In this document: one piece after another, positions 42,864 to 52,239 of the stretch
Position numbering within the stretch: position 1 is the first letter of the stretch
Layout: the number at the start of each line of letters is the position of its first letter
From: Pseudoxanthomonas sp.
GTDB lineage: Bacteria > Pseudomonadota > Gammaproteobacteria > Xanthomonadales > Xanthomonadaceae
Assembly: GCF_002863005.1 (NCBI RefSeq)
Contig: NZ_PKDG01000004.1
Location: forward strand, 24,446 to 88,445
Direction of reading: 5' to 3'
DNA: 64,000 bases
The notes under the pieces: generated by a model
What the model saw: only the letters and a program-made list of their open reading frames with translations
Databases searched by the model: none
What the model was told of the DNA's origin: nothing
Position numbers and translations under genes: made by a program

Positions 42864-45761
42864 ATGTTCCTTGACGCACGGCGTACCTGCGCCCTGCTGG
42901 CCGGTGTGCTGGGCGCATTTCTCCTGTTTCCCGCCCACGCACTCGACGCGCGGCGGGCGATTGGCCAGTTCACCCATGTCTGGTACGAGAACCAGCTGCC
43001 CCAGGGGACCGTCCTCTCCATCGACCAGCAGGCCGATGGCGCGATCTGGCTGGCGACCTACGGCGGCCTGGCGCGCTACAGCGGCGACGGTTTCGAGACC
43101 ATCGACCCGCGCGTCGCACCCGCGCTGAAGAGCTCGGCGATCACCGCGGTCAGCGCGGATCGCGAAGGTGGCCTGTGGGTCGGCACCCTCAACGGCGGCC
43201 TGTACCGACGGCAGGGACGCGCGCTCGAGCAGGTGGCGTTGCCCGCCGGCATCGAGAGCGTCTTCGGAATCGTCCGCGACACCTCGGGCAGCCTGTGGCT
43301 CACCACCAATGCGGGCGTGGTGCGGACCGCGAACGGCGCGCCCCGCCTGCTGGGCGACGCCGATGGCTTCCCGCCGCGCGGGTTCTACCGCGGCATCGTC
43401 GCCGACCGCGACGGGGGCGTCTGGATCGCGGCCGATGGCGTGGGCGTGGTCCACTGGCACGACGGTCGCGCACGGCTCTACGACGAACAGGACGGCCTGC
43501 CCAGCAATGCGGTGTACAGCCTGGCCGTCGACGCGGCGGGCGCGGTGTGGGTCGGCACCCAGTCCGGTCCGGCGTTCTTCCGCGAGGGGCGCTTCCACCG
43601 CCACCCGCGTGCGGCGGCGCTCGATGGGCGGCGCATCTACACGCTGTACGGCGACCGTGACGGCAGCGTCTGGTTCGCACCGCTCGACATGGGCCTCTGC
43701 CGACTGGTCGCGGGTGACTTCAGTTGCGACGACACGCTGGCCGGCCTGCAGGGCGAGACCGTGCGATCGATGTTCGAGGATCGCGAAGGCAACCTGTGGA
43801 TCGGTACTACCTCCAGCGGCCTGCACCGGCTCAGCCCCTCCAAGCTGGTCACCGTCACCGGACAGATGGTGTCCAATGCAGTGCGTGCCGTGCACCAGGT
43901 GCCGGGCGGCGCGCTGTGGGTCGGCACCGATGGCGCCGGCCTGTCCCGTTACGAAGGCGCGGTACTGCGGCCGGCCGCGGCCTACAACCGACAGCTGCCC
44001 AGCCAGCTGATCCGTGCGATCCGTTCCGACACCCGGGGCCAGTTGTGGGTCGCCGGCACCGAGGGCGTGACCCGCTTCGACAGCGCCGGCCGCGCCCGCA
44101 CCTTCGGCCTGTCGGACGGGCTGCCCGGCACGATCGTGTTCGCGTTCGCGCCCGCCCGCCAGGGCGGCATGTGGACCGGCACCCTGCAGGGCGTGGCCCG
44201 CATCGACGGCGAGCGGGTCGACGTGGCGGACGGCACCCGCGGCGACGACACCCGGGCCCTCTACGAAGATGCCGACGGGCGACTGTGGATCGGCCTGCGC
44301 AGCGGCCTGCGTTGCCTGTACCTCGGCAAGGTGGACAGCTGCGGCACCGATGGCCTGGCGGGCAGCAGCGTGTTCGCATTCCATCCCGCCGTCGACGGCA
44401 GCCTGTGGCTGGGCACCAGCGTGGGCATCGTGCGGATCCGCGACGGCAAGGTCACCCGTTATCTCCAGCGCGCCGGGTTCCATGGCGATGCGGTGTTCGC
44501 CCTGCTGGACGATGGTCGCGGGCACCTCTGGTTCAGTTCGAACCGCGGCATCGGACGCCTGGCGAAGGCGGACTTCGACGCGCTCGACCGGGGCGATGTG
44601 CAGCAGCTCGCGCCGCGCTGGTACGGCACCAGCGACGGCATGCTCAATGCACAGGGCAACGGCGCATCGCAGACGCCGGCCGACCACAGCGACGACGGCC
44701 GTCTCTGGTTCGGCACCGCGAAGGGCGTCGTCATCGTCGACCCCGACCGCATGCAGGGCAATGCGCAACCGCCGCCGGTCTCGATCGAGCGCCTGCTGGT
44801 GGACGGCGTGGACGTCGAACCGGCTTCGATCATGCGGCTGGGGCCCGGCGTGGAACGCCTGGAACTGCAGTTCGCGGCGATGAGTTACGTGGCCCCGTCG
44901 GCGGTGCGCTACCGCTATCGGCTGGACGGCTTCGACCGCGCCTGGAGCGAGCCTGGCGCCGGTCGCGCCGCGTACTACACCAACCTGCCTCCGGGCGATT
45001 ACGTGTTCCGCGTGATGGCCAGCAACAACGATGGCGTGTGGAATGAACAAGGCGCGCAGTTGCGCTTCACCCTGTTGCCGCAATGGCACCAGACATGGTG
45101 GCTGCGCACGCTGGCGGCCCTGGCCGCGCTGGGGCTGGTGGCGGCGCTCGTACGGCTGCGCCTGCGCACCGCGCGCGAGCGCGAGCGCGCGTTGACGCAC
45201 GAGGTCGCGCAGCGCACCGACGCGCTGCGCGAGGCCAACGAACGCCTCCAGCATCTGGCCGCCAGCGATGCGCTCACCGGTATCGCCAACCGGCGCGAAT
45301 TCACCCGCCGCCTGCGGCTGGCCTGGGACGACCACGCCGCGCGCGATGCGTCGCTGGCGGTGCTGTTGATCGACGTGGACGACTTCAAGGCCTACAACGA
45401 CAGCTACGGCCACCTGGGGGGCGATGCGGCGCTGGCGACCCTCGCGGCGGCCCTCGCCACCAGCCTGCGCGGCAGCGACGACCTGGCGGCGCGCTACGGC
45501 GGCGAAGAGTTCGCCATCCTGCTGCCGGATTGCGACACCGACACGGCACTGGGTCTCGCGCGACGCCTGGTGGACGACGTGCAACGTCTCGCCCTGCCCC
45601 ATCGCGCGTCCAGCGTCGCGGACGTCATCACCGTCAGCATCGGCGCCGCCAGCCGGCATCCTGCGCGTGGCGGCAATCCCGACGCCCTGCTGCACGCGGC
45701 CGACGCCGCGCTGTACCAGGCCAAGGATGAAGGAAGGAATCGCGCGTTGCCGGCGAGCTGA
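42864..45761 (+). CDS. Two-component-regulator-propeller diguanylate cyclase
   Basis: A 965-residue sensor. After a signal sequence (about 1-26), two seven-bladed propellers are built from repeats such as DGAIWLATYGGLARY, GGLWVGTLNGGLY and GNLWIGTTSSGLHRL. A Y_Y_Y domain follows (YRYRLDGFDRAW, YTNLPPGDYVF), then one transmembrane helix (TLAALAALGLVAALV), a short coiled coil and a GGDEF domain with GGEEF. The I-site is imperfect: RGSDD has one extra residue relative to RxxD. The periplasmic propellers are expected to sense a ligand such as a carbohydrate and control cyclase activity. It diverges from the prolyl oligopeptidase gene. Start at 42864 is best; ATG at 42822 is possible. Confidence 0.92.
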   Translation: MFLDARRTCALLAGVLGAFLLFPAHALDARRAIGQFTHVWYENQLPQGTVLSIDQQADGAIWLATYGGLARYSGDGFETIDPRVAPALKSSAITAVSADREGGLWVGTLNGGLYRRQGRALEQVALPAGIESVFGIVRDTSGSLWLTTNAGVVRTANGAPRLLGDADGFPPRGFYRGIVADRDGGVWIAADGVGVVHWHDGRARLYDEQDGLPSNAVYSLAVDAAGAVWVGTQSGPAFFREGRFHRHPRAAALDGRRIYTLYGDRDGSVWFAPLDMGLCRLVAGDFSCDDTLAGLQGETVRSMFEDREGNLWIGTTSSGLHRLSPSKLVTVTGQMVSNAVRAVHQVPGGALWVGTDGAGLSRYEGAVLRPAAAYNRQLPSQLIRAIRSDTRGQLWVAGTEGVTRFDSAGRARTFGLSDGLPGTIVFAFAPARQGGMWTGTLQGVARIDGERVDVADGTRGDDTRALYEDADGRLWIGLRSGLRCLYLGKVDSCGTDGLAGSSVFAFHPAVDGSLWLGTSVGIVRIRDGKVTRYLQRAGFHGDAVFALLDDGRGHLWFSSNRGIGRLAKADFDALDRGDVQQLAPRWYGTSDGMLNAQGNGASQTPADHSDDGRLWFGTAKGVVIVDPDRMQGNAQPPPVSIERLLVDGVDVEPASIMRLGPGVERLELQFAAMSYVAPSAVRYRYRLDGFDRAWSEPGAGRAAYYTNLPPGDYVFRVMASNNDGVWNEQGAQLRFTLLPQWHQTWWLRTLAALAALGLVAALVRLRLRTARERERALTHEVAQRTDALREANERLQHLAASDALTGIANRREFTRRLRLAWDDHAARDASLAVLLIDVDDFKAYNDSYGHLGGDAALATLAAALATSLRGSDDLAARYGGEEFAILLPDCDTDTALGLARRLVDDVQRLALPHRASSVADVITVSIGAASRHPARGGNPDALLHAADAALYQAKDEGRNRALPAS

Positions 45762-45789
45762 CGCGCGACGGTGGCGGACGCCGCCAGCG

Positions 45790-46938
45790 TTATCCCAGGA
45801 AGACGCTCACGTAGTCGCCTACGGGACGCCGCAGCAGCGTCGTATTCACTGCCAGCGGCACCCGACCTTCATGCCATCGGCCGACGCGGATGCCCGCCTG
45901 CCGACCACGCTCGAATGCAGCGTCCGCGAGCGGCTGCGCCATGTCGAGCCAGAACAGATTGGATGCGTCCGGCGAACTGCGTTCGCGTACCTTGCCGCTG
46001 GCCACCAACGTGGCGATCAGTTCGCGCGCCTGCGCATGAGCCTTCGCGATGTCCGCCAGGAACCCCGGCAATGCGTCGAGCGCCAGCAGTGCAGGCATCC
46101 ATCCCTGGTACAGCGTGCCACCGAACACGTGGCGAAGCGCGCGCGCCTTGGCGATGTCCCCCTTCGACCCTGCAAGCACCGCACCGAACGGTGCATCCAG
46201 GTACTTGTACAGCGATACGTACACGGTATCGAATTCCGCCGCGTATGCGGGCAGATCGAAGCCGGGCGGCGCCATCAGCAGGCGCGCGCCGTCCAGGTGC
46301 AGGCGCGCGCCATGCGCCCGTGCCAGCGTGGCGATGTCGCGTACCCGGGCGAGCGGGACCAGTTCAGCACCGGCCCGGCGCACGGGGCTTTCAAGCGAAA
46401 CCGCCCCGATCCTCATGGGATACGGCCCGCTCTCCGAGGCGCTGATCGCGGCACGCACCTCATCCAGCGACGGGCTGGCGCGACCGGCCGCCAACGGCAG
46501 CAGGTTGAGCGAGGACAATCGCTGGGCGGCATCGCTCTCGTCGCGGTACACATGGCTCTCCTGTTGCACCAGCACGCGCTGGTGCTCGCCGCAGAGCACG
46601 CGCAGGGCCACGTTGTTCGCCAGGGTCCCGGTGGGAAAGAACGCACAGTCTTCCTTGCCGAGCATGGTGGCGAAGGCCTGCTCGAGACGGCCCACTGCCC
46701 CCTGCTGCAGATAGCCGTCCCGCACGTCGGCCTGCGTGCGCGCCAGTTCCGCCAGCTTTGCCGCCATCGCCACCGGATCCGGCGGCGCGCTGTCGCCGAC
46801 GAGCCACACGCTGCGCGCATCCACGGGCGGGAACACCGGGCCGGCCGGCGGCACTCCGCCCGCCGGAACGACGTCCGCGGCAGCCGCCAGCGCTGCGCCC
46901 AGCGAGCCTTGAAGGAAGGTGCGTCGGTCCACGGACAT
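45790..46938 (-). CDS. Threonine-aldolase-like PLP enzyme with Tat signal
   Basis: A 382-residue protein of the aromatic amino acid beta-eliminating lyase/threonine aldolase family (fold type I). The cofactor lysine is in YVSLYKYLDAPFG; LHLDGARLLMAP supplies the pyridine-N aspartate and AFFPTGTLANNVAL the phosphate-binding turn. Unusually, the N-terminus MSVDRRTFLQGSLGAALAAA is a twin-arginine signal, implying folded export with bound PLP. Residues 25-60 have no counterpart in cytosolic aldolases. Substrate is unknown: the family covers L-allo-threonine aldolase, phenylserine aldolase and related lyases. It converges with the propeller-GGDEF gene. Confidence 0.82.
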   Translation of the reverse strand: MSVDRRTFLQGSLGAALAAAADVVPAGGVPPAGPVFPPVDARSVWLVGDSAPPDPVAMAAKLAELARTQADVRDGYLQQGAVGRLEQAFATMLGKEDCAFFPTGTLANNVALRVLCGEHQRVLVQQESHVYRDESDAAQRLSSLNLLPLAAGRASPSLDEVRAAISASESGPYPMRIGAVSLESPVRRAGAELVPLARVRDIATLARAHGARLHLDGARLLMAPPGFDLPAYAAEFDTVYVSLYKYLDAPFGAVLAGSKGDIAKARALRHVFGGTLYQGWMPALLALDALPGFLADIAKAHAQARELIATLVASGKVRERSSPDASNLFWLDMAQPLADAAFERGRQAGIRVGRWHEGRVPLAVNTTLLRRPVGDYVSVFLG

Positions 46939-47164
46939 GCTCCGGCGTTGGCCATCGGGGTCTAGCCCGCATCGTACGGAGCCGTTCCTGCGGGGCGATG
47001 TGCCATTGGTGATGACCGTCGGACGAAGCGGATGCGGCAACCGGCATGCATACGTGGGCCGACCGCGCCCATGACGTATGCGCCATGCCGGTAACAGGGC
47101 GATGGGTATACTCGGCCACGATCGGCGGGTGCTCCTACCCGCCCACGAATCACGGAGCGATGTC

Positions 47165-48313
47165 ATGGGTCTTGTACAGGCGGTGGTGGGTGCGGTCGGC
47201 GGCGTGCTGGGCGACCAGTGGAAGGATTTCTACACGGTGCCGCAGGGCCTGCCGTCCACGGCGGCGCTGTTCGCGGCGGTGCCGCAGGGCACCAATGCCG
47301 GTCGCGGGTCCAACACCAGCGGCTCGACCAACATCATCACCAACGGCTCGAAGATCGTCGTGCCCGAAGGCTACGGCCTGCTGCTGATGCAGGACGGCGC
47401 GATCACCGCCTTCGTCGCCGAGCCGGGCGGTTACGAATGGCGTTCGGACGACATCAACTCCAAGTCGATCTTCGCCGGCGACGGCATCGTCTCGACCTTC
47501 ATCACCCAGAGCTGGGAACGCTTCAAGTTCGGCGGCCAGCCGGGCTCGCAGCAGGCGGCGTTCTTCGTCTCGCTCAAGGAACTGCCGGACAACCGCTTCG
47601 GCACGCAGTCCGAGATCTACTGGGACGACGGCTTCCTCAACACCCAGGTCGGCGCGGTCACGCGCGGCTCGTACACGCTGAAGATCGTCGACCCCATCCT
47701 GTTCGTGAAGAACTTCGTGCCGGCCAGCTACCTGCAGCCGGGCAAGGTGTTCGACTTCACCGACCTCGACAACGCCGCCGCCACCCAGTTGTTCAACGAA
47801 GTGGTGGGTTCGCTGGCGCCGGCCTTCAGCCTGTACACCAACGATCCGTCCAAGGGCAACCGCATCACCAAGCTGCAGCAGGATTCGCTGGGCTTCGCGC
47901 AGAGCCTGTCGGCCGCGGTCGAACAGGGCTACCAGTGGAGCTCCAGCCGCGGCCTGGCCATCGTCAAGACCGCCATCGTCTCCATCGAGTACGACGCGAA
48001 CACGCGCGAACTGTTGAAGACCGTGCAGCGCGCCGATGCGCTGTCCGGCTCGCGCGGCAACTCCAACCTGCAGGCCAGCGTGGCGCAGGGCATCCAGTCC
48101 GCCGGCGAGAATGGCGGTGCAGCGGGCCTGATGGGCATTGGCATGGCGTCCGGGATGATGGGCGTGGGCGGCCTGCAACAGCCGGCCACGCCGGCCGCAC
48201 CCGCGGCGGACGATCCGGTCGCCAAGCTGAAGAAGGCCAAGGAGATGCTCGACCTCGGCCTGATCACGCAGTCCGACTACGACGCGCTGAAGGCGAAGGC
48301 CCTGGGCCTGTAA
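47165..48313 (+). CDS. SPFH-domain protein with C-terminal SHOCT motif (YdjI-like)
   Basis: A 382-residue cytoplasmic or membrane-peripheral protein. Residues 50-290 form an SPFH/Band-7-like domain of the virion-core type (NGSKIVVPEGYGLLLMQDGA, YTLKIVDPILFVKNFV, LQQDSLGFAQSL). A Gly/Met-rich linker follows (GLMGIGMASGMMGVGG). The C-terminal SHOCT motif is DPVAKLKKAKEMLDLGLITQ then DYDALKAKAL. B. subtilis YdjI, which works next to PspA and YdjG/YdjH at the membrane, has comparable organisation. GGAG precedes the ATG. It is 12 bases upstream of a zinc-ribbon gene, forming a three-gene operon. Confidence 0.82.
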   Translation: MGLVQAVVGAVGGVLGDQWKDFYTVPQGLPSTAALFAAVPQGTNAGRGSNTSGSTNIITNGSKIVVPEGYGLLLMQDGAITAFVAEPGGYEWRSDDINSKSIFAGDGIVSTFITQSWERFKFGGQPGSQQAAFFVSLKELPDNRFGTQSEIYWDDGFLNTQVGAVTRGSYTLKIVDPILFVKNFVPASYLQPGKVFDFTDLDNAAATQLFNEVVGSLAPAFSLYTNDPSKGNRITKLQQDSLGFAQSLSAAVEQGYQWSSSRGLAIVKTAIVSIEYDANTRELLKTVQRADALSGSRGNSNLQASVAQGIQSAGENGGAAGLMGIGMASGMMGVGGLQQPATPAAPAADDPVAKLKKAKEMLDLGLITQSDYDALKAKALGL

Positions 48314-48325
48314 GCGGACGCGCGC

Positions 48326-49651
48326 ATGTCCACCCCGAACCGTCCGGCGCCGCCGCCGTTGCCGCCGGCTCCTCCTGCGTTGGGCCCCGGCTCGCCGCAG
48401 GAGGTACCGCCCTTGCCCGGGAGTTTCCCGGTCGATCCCGCCACCCTGCCCGACGCGATCCGCGAGGAAATCGAAGCGCCCGACCCGCTCGCCATCGACA
48501 CCGCGGCGGCGGAGCTGAAGGACGGCCTGAACCGCTGCCCGAAGTGCGGCGCCACCGACATCCGCCACAAGCTGGGCAGCGATGTGCTGGTCTGCCTGTA
48601 CTGCCGCAACGAATGGGTGGGCGCGCGGGTCGAGGAGGCCTTCGGCCTGGGTGAAGGGCTGGACCAGCTGCGCGGCACGGTGATCGCCAGCGGTGCCCGC
48701 GCCATCGACGCGGACACCGCCAGCCTGATGACCTTCAAGTGCACCGGCTGCGGTGCCGAGGTCACGGTGAACACCGAGAGCGCCATGACGGCGCGTTGCC
48801 ACTGGTGCCGCCACGTGTTCGGGGTCAACGAGCAGATCCGCAATGGCGCGGTGCCCGACGCCGTGTTGCCGTTCCACATCAGGAAGGACGATGCGGTCGC
48901 GCGCATCCGCCAGTTCGTCGACAAGCGCAGGCTGTTCGCGCTGAAGGCGTTCAAGGACGAGTTCTCGCCCGAGAATGTCGTCGGCGTGTACCTGCCCTAC
49001 ATGATCGTCGACGGCAATGCGAGCGCCGAGGTCGCCGGCAAGGGCGAGATCCTGACGCGCACCTATACCCGCGGCACCGACAAGAACAAGAAGACGTACT
49101 ACGACGCCGACGTCTACCGCGTGGAGCGCGCGGTCGAGTTTACCGTCGACGACCTGCCGCTGGAGTCCTCGCGCGAGCGCGGCAACCTCGATACCAAGGT
49201 CAACACGCAGAACATCATCAACACCATCCTGCCGTTCGACACCAAGAACGCAGTGAAATGGAATGCGTCCTACCTGTCCGGCTTCACCTCCGAGAAGCGC
49301 GATACCGACGTGGAGCAGTTGCGACCGAAGCTGGAAGACCAGCTGCTGTCGATCGCACGCGCACAGGTGGAGGACTCGGTGGGTCGCTACGATCGCGGCG
49401 TGCGCTGGGAGCAGGAGCGCCTGGACGTGCACCGCACGCGCTGGGTGTCGATGTACCTGCCGGTCTGGCTGTATTCGTACCACCAGCCCGGCAGCAACGG
49501 CGGCCTGCTGCACTACATCGCGGTCAACGGGCGCACCGGCGAGACGATGGGCAGCGTGCCGGTGCAGCAATGGAAACTGCTGCTGACCGCACTGACCGTG
49601 GGCACCTTCCTGGAGGGCATCGCCCTCTGGATCATCTGGGCAGGATCATGA
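48326..49651 (+). CDS. Double zinc-ribbon membrane protein (YdjG-like)
   Basis: A 441-residue protein. A proline-rich N-terminus is followed by two zinc ribbons: CPKC...CLYC (about 71-95) and CTGC...CHWC (about 138-160). A soluble beta-rich domain then has FHIRKDDAVARIRQFVDKRR and VYLPYMIVDGNA. The C-terminus ends with a single hydrophobic helix (LLLTALTVGTFLEGIALWIIW). The pairing with an SPFH protein recalls the YdjG/YdjI pair of Bacillus, thought to monitor membrane state. Its stop overlaps the next start as ATGA. Confidence 0.78.
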   Translation: MSTPNRPAPPPLPPAPPALGPGSPQEVPPLPGSFPVDPATLPDAIREEIEAPDPLAIDTAAAELKDGLNRCPKCGATDIRHKLGSDVLVCLYCRNEWVGARVEEAFGLGEGLDQLRGTVIASGARAIDADTASLMTFKCTGCGAEVTVNTESAMTARCHWCRHVFGVNEQIRNGAVPDAVLPFHIRKDDAVARIRQFVDKRRLFALKAFKDEFSPENVVGVYLPYMIVDGNASAEVAGKGEILTRTYTRGTDKNKKTYYDADVYRVERAVEFTVDDLPLESSRERGNLDTKVNTQNIINTILPFDTKNAVKWNASYLSGFTSEKRDTDVEQLRPKLEDQLLSIARAQVEDSVGRYDRGVRWEQERLDVHRTRWVSMYLPVWLYSYHQPGSNGGLLHYIAVNGRTGETMGSVPVQQWKLLLTALTVGTFLEGIALWIIWAGS

Positions 49652-49908
49652 GCGACGACAACGGCCTATGGCTGCTGGCGCTGGGCCCGACGGGCGCCGC
49701 GGCGCTGTACTGGGCCATCTACCGCTACTACCGAAACACCGACAAGTCGCACGCGTTCGAGCATGAGACGGACGTGGTGGCCAAGCCGGTGACCGGCACC
49801 GACCGCAAGATCGACGAGGTCAAGGGCACCCAGCGCACCCGCATCGACGGCGACAACGTGCGGGCCTACCGGCAGCGCGTGCAACGCGTGGGCGACGACG
49901 TCCGCTGA
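49648..49908 (+). CDS. Small single-TM protein of the SPFH/zinc-ribbon operon
   Basis: An 86-residue protein: MSDDNG, one hydrophobic helix (LWLLALGPTGAAALYWAIYR), then a charged hydrophilic tail (KIDEVKGTQRTRIDGDN). Start at 49648 overlaps the preceding gene by 4 bases, indicating translational coupling and a shared role. The family is not recognised. The topology suggests a membrane anchor with a cytoplasmic tail interacting with the other two products. Confidence 0.75.
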   Translation: MSDDNGLWLLALGPTGAAALYWAIYRYYRNTDKSHAFEHETDVVAKPVTGTDRKIDEVKGTQRTRIDGDNVRAYRQRVQRVGDDVR

Positions 49909-50027
49909 CGACGCGTCGTGGCGGATGCGTAAAGGCGCGCCGCAGGCGGGAAAGCCCGCGGCGGTTGCGGCGCCCGACCTGCGGCTCGCCCGGCGCAACG
50001 TGTCCGGCGGTCCGCGCCGGGACAGCG

Positions 50028-51104
50028 CTAGGACAGTTCCAGCCTCGCGTGCGGCGACGCCCGGTGCGCGGCGCGGTACGCCGTCGGCGTGCAACCCATC
50101 GCCGCCTTGAAGGCCCGGTTGAACGGACCCAGCGACGCGAACCCGGCATCGCCGCTGATCTCCAGGATGGTCGCATCGTCGTCCGTATCCGCCAGCCGGC
50201 GGCATGCATGCGCGATGCGGTGGCGGTTGATCAGCTGATTGAAGTTGCGTTCGCCCAACCCCTGGCGGATCAGGCGACTTAGCCGGTGCTCGGCCGTGCC
50301 GAGGCGACGGGCAAGATCGGCGACCTTCAGGTCGGGCTCGCGATACACCTGCTGCGCGTCGAGATGGCGCTGCAACGCGCGCACCACGCGCGCGTCGTCC
50401 TCGCTGACCGTGCCCACCGGCGCGCGCGCCGCACCGACGGTGTCCGGCGTGGAGAGCGGTGCGCGGCGGCGATGCCGGACTGCCGCATGGGTGAACAGGA
50501 TCATCGCCATCGCGCAGACCGGAATCACGCCACTGCGCAGCGCCGCCAATGACGGGCTGGCGCTGGCCAGCGCCCCCAGCAGCGTGGTGCCCAGCACGCA
50601 GGCGGCGAACAGCAGCATGAAGGCGAGCCGCAGGCGGCGTTCGGCACGCGGCAAGGCCGACCAGTCGCCGCGCAGCGCTTCCAGGAAGGTCAGCACCAGC
50701 AGGGTGGAGCTGGCCAGCGTGAGCAGGCCGTCCACGCCCGATACCCACGACGACACCGTCCCCTGCGCATCGAGGGTGCCGCCGCGGTAGGCGGCGATCA
50801 GGACGGCCACGCCACCGGCCACCAGCACGTGCACGCGCCCCACCCCGCCTTCGCCGCGGAACAGCGCCCGCGACACCAGCCAGAAGCCGTTGCACGTGGC
50901 GCTGCCACCGATCGCGACGGCCCACACCATCCACGCCGGGGCATCGGTCATCCACGGCGACATCAGCGAGAGCGCCATGGAGCCGCTGACGACCGCGAAT
51001 ATCAGGTCCAGATCGCGCTTGGGCCGCTGCCAGAGCAGCACCAGCAACGACCCCACCGCCACCGCGACCGCCATGGCGGTCGCGCCTGCCTGCCAGCCCT
51101 GCAT
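50028..51104 (-). CDS. Membrane-embedded AraC-family transcriptional regulator
   Basis: A 358-residue protein. The first 200 residues contain about six or seven hydrophobic helices. The C-terminal 120 residues form an AraC-type double helix-turn-helix with DLKVADLARRLGTAEHRLSRLI, NQLINRHRIAHA and ISGDAGFASLGPFNRAFKAAMG. Fusion of a multi-helix membrane domain to an AraC DNA-binding domain gives a one-component membrane regulator. It is divergent from the DUF2306 gene across 185 bases, a natural candidate target. The inducer is unknown. Confidence 0.87.
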   Translation of the reverse strand: MQGWQAGATAMAVAVAVGSLLVLLWQRPKRDLDLIFAVVSGSMALSLMSPWMTDAPAWMVWAVAIGGSATCNGFWLVSRALFRGEGGVGRVHVLVAGGVAVLIAAYRGGTLDAQGTVSSWVSGVDGLLTLASSTLLVLTFLEALRGDWSALPRAERRLRLAFMLLFAACVLGTTLLGALASASPSLAALRSGVIPVCAMAMILFTHAAVRHRRRAPLSTPDTVGAARAPVGTVSEDDARVVRALQRHLDAQQVYREPDLKVADLARRLGTAEHRLSRLIRQGLGERNFNQLINRHRIAHACRRLADTDDDATILEISGDAGFASLGPFNRAFKAAMGCTPTAYRAAHRASPHARLELS

Positions 51105-51289
51105 CGTGTCGTCCTCCCGGGTTGCGGCACAGCCTGCGGCACGCCCGCGCGACCTCCAAGCGCCATCGGTCATGGCAGGTGCGGGCATGCCGAATCGCCA
51201 TGCCCATCCGGCTGGCCGATTTCCGAATCGGCGAGACGCCCTCCCGACGCCTGCGCATCGTGCCTGCCTTCCCTGTCCGGAGCTTCGCC

Positions 51290-52093
51290 ATGCCCGTCCC
51301 GCGTTCCCCTGCGACCCCTTCGCGCTTCCTGTCCGCCGGCGCGACCGCCTGGTTCATCGCCGCCACCCTCGGGCAATGGGCCTTCGTCCTTTTCATCGTG
51401 CTGTTCTTCGGCGGGCCGGTGCTGGACGGCGACCTGTCCCCACTGAACGCCAAGCCGCATGTTACGGGCCATGTGCCCGGCGACGTGGCGGGCAACGTGC
51501 AGTTCGTCGGTCACGCCTTGCTGGCTGGCCTGGTGACCTTCGCCGGGGCGTGGCAGCTGGTCCCGGCGCTGCGGCGGCGCTGGCCTGCGGTGCATCGCTG
51601 GAACGGGCGCGTGTTCCTGGCCGTCGCGCTGGTGGTGACGCTGACGGGGTTCTACCTGGTATGGGTGCGCGGCTCGCAGCTGGGACCGGCCAGCAACCTC
51701 TCGATCTCGCTGAACGGGCTGCTGATCGTGGTGTTCGCAGCGCTCGCATGGCGGAGTGCACGCAGGCAGGAATTCGCGGCGCACCGTCGCCACGCGCTGC
51801 GGGCCTACCTGCTGGTCAACGGCGTCTGGTTCCTGCGCATCGGCATCATGCTCGCGGGCCTGGTGCTGGCGCCGCTGGGCATCCGGATCGATTACAGCGG
51901 CGCGCCCTTCCTGCTGGTCAGCTTCGGCAGCTGGATGGTGCCCATGGCCGTGCTGGCACTGTACTTCCGCGTCGAGCGGTCGCCGCATGCGCGCCGGAAA
52001 GTGGCGATGGGCGGCCTGCTGGCGCTGCTGGCCCTGCTCACCGCCGCCGGCAGCCTGGCGGCCATCGCCTTCATGTGGTGGCCGTTCCTGTGA
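51290..52093 (+). CDS. DUF2306 family membrane protein
   Basis: A 267-residue protein with about seven transmembrane helices. Conserved features are FVGHALLAGLVTFAGAWQLVPALR, then HRWNGRVF and a late RRHALRAYLLVNGVWFLRIG. Histidines at helix ends (VGHALL, VHRWNG, HRRHALR) suggest a haem- or metal-binding membrane protein, as in related DUF2306/cytochrome-like families, but this is inference. It is probably controlled by the divergent membrane AraC regulator. Confidence 0.8.
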   Translation: MPVPRSPATPSRFLSAGATAWFIAATLGQWAFVLFIVLFFGGPVLDGDLSPLNAKPHVTGHVPGDVAGNVQFVGHALLAGLVTFAGAWQLVPALRRRWPAVHRWNGRVFLAVALVVTLTGFYLVWVRGSQLGPASNLSISLNGLLIVVFAALAWRSARRQEFAAHRRHALRAYLLVNGVWFLRIGIMLAGLVLAPLGIRIDYSGAPFLLVSFGSWMVPMAVLALYFRVERSPHARRKVAMGGLLALLALLTAAGSLAAIAFMWWPFL

Positions 52094-52239
52094 CCGCCGG
52101 CGCGCCGGCATGCGGTCGCGCGGGCCATGGCCGGAACCCGCGCGTGCCATCGGCCGTCCGCTGCACGCCACGCCGCGTTCGGGCACACTGCGCGGCCGTC
52201 ACGTGATTCGGCCGCGCGCCCGCACCCCACAAGGACTTC

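Noticed and set aside
42732..45695. A 987-codon minus-strand frame over the propeller-GGDEF gene
   Set aside because: The plus strand encodes a complete sensor with propeller, Y_Y_Y and GGDEF motifs; the antisense product is low-complexity.
47150..49570. An 806-codon minus-strand frame over the SPFH/zinc-ribbon operon
   Set aside because: The plus-strand genes have ribosome sites, overlaps and zinc-ribbon motifs. The antisense frame lacks any motif.
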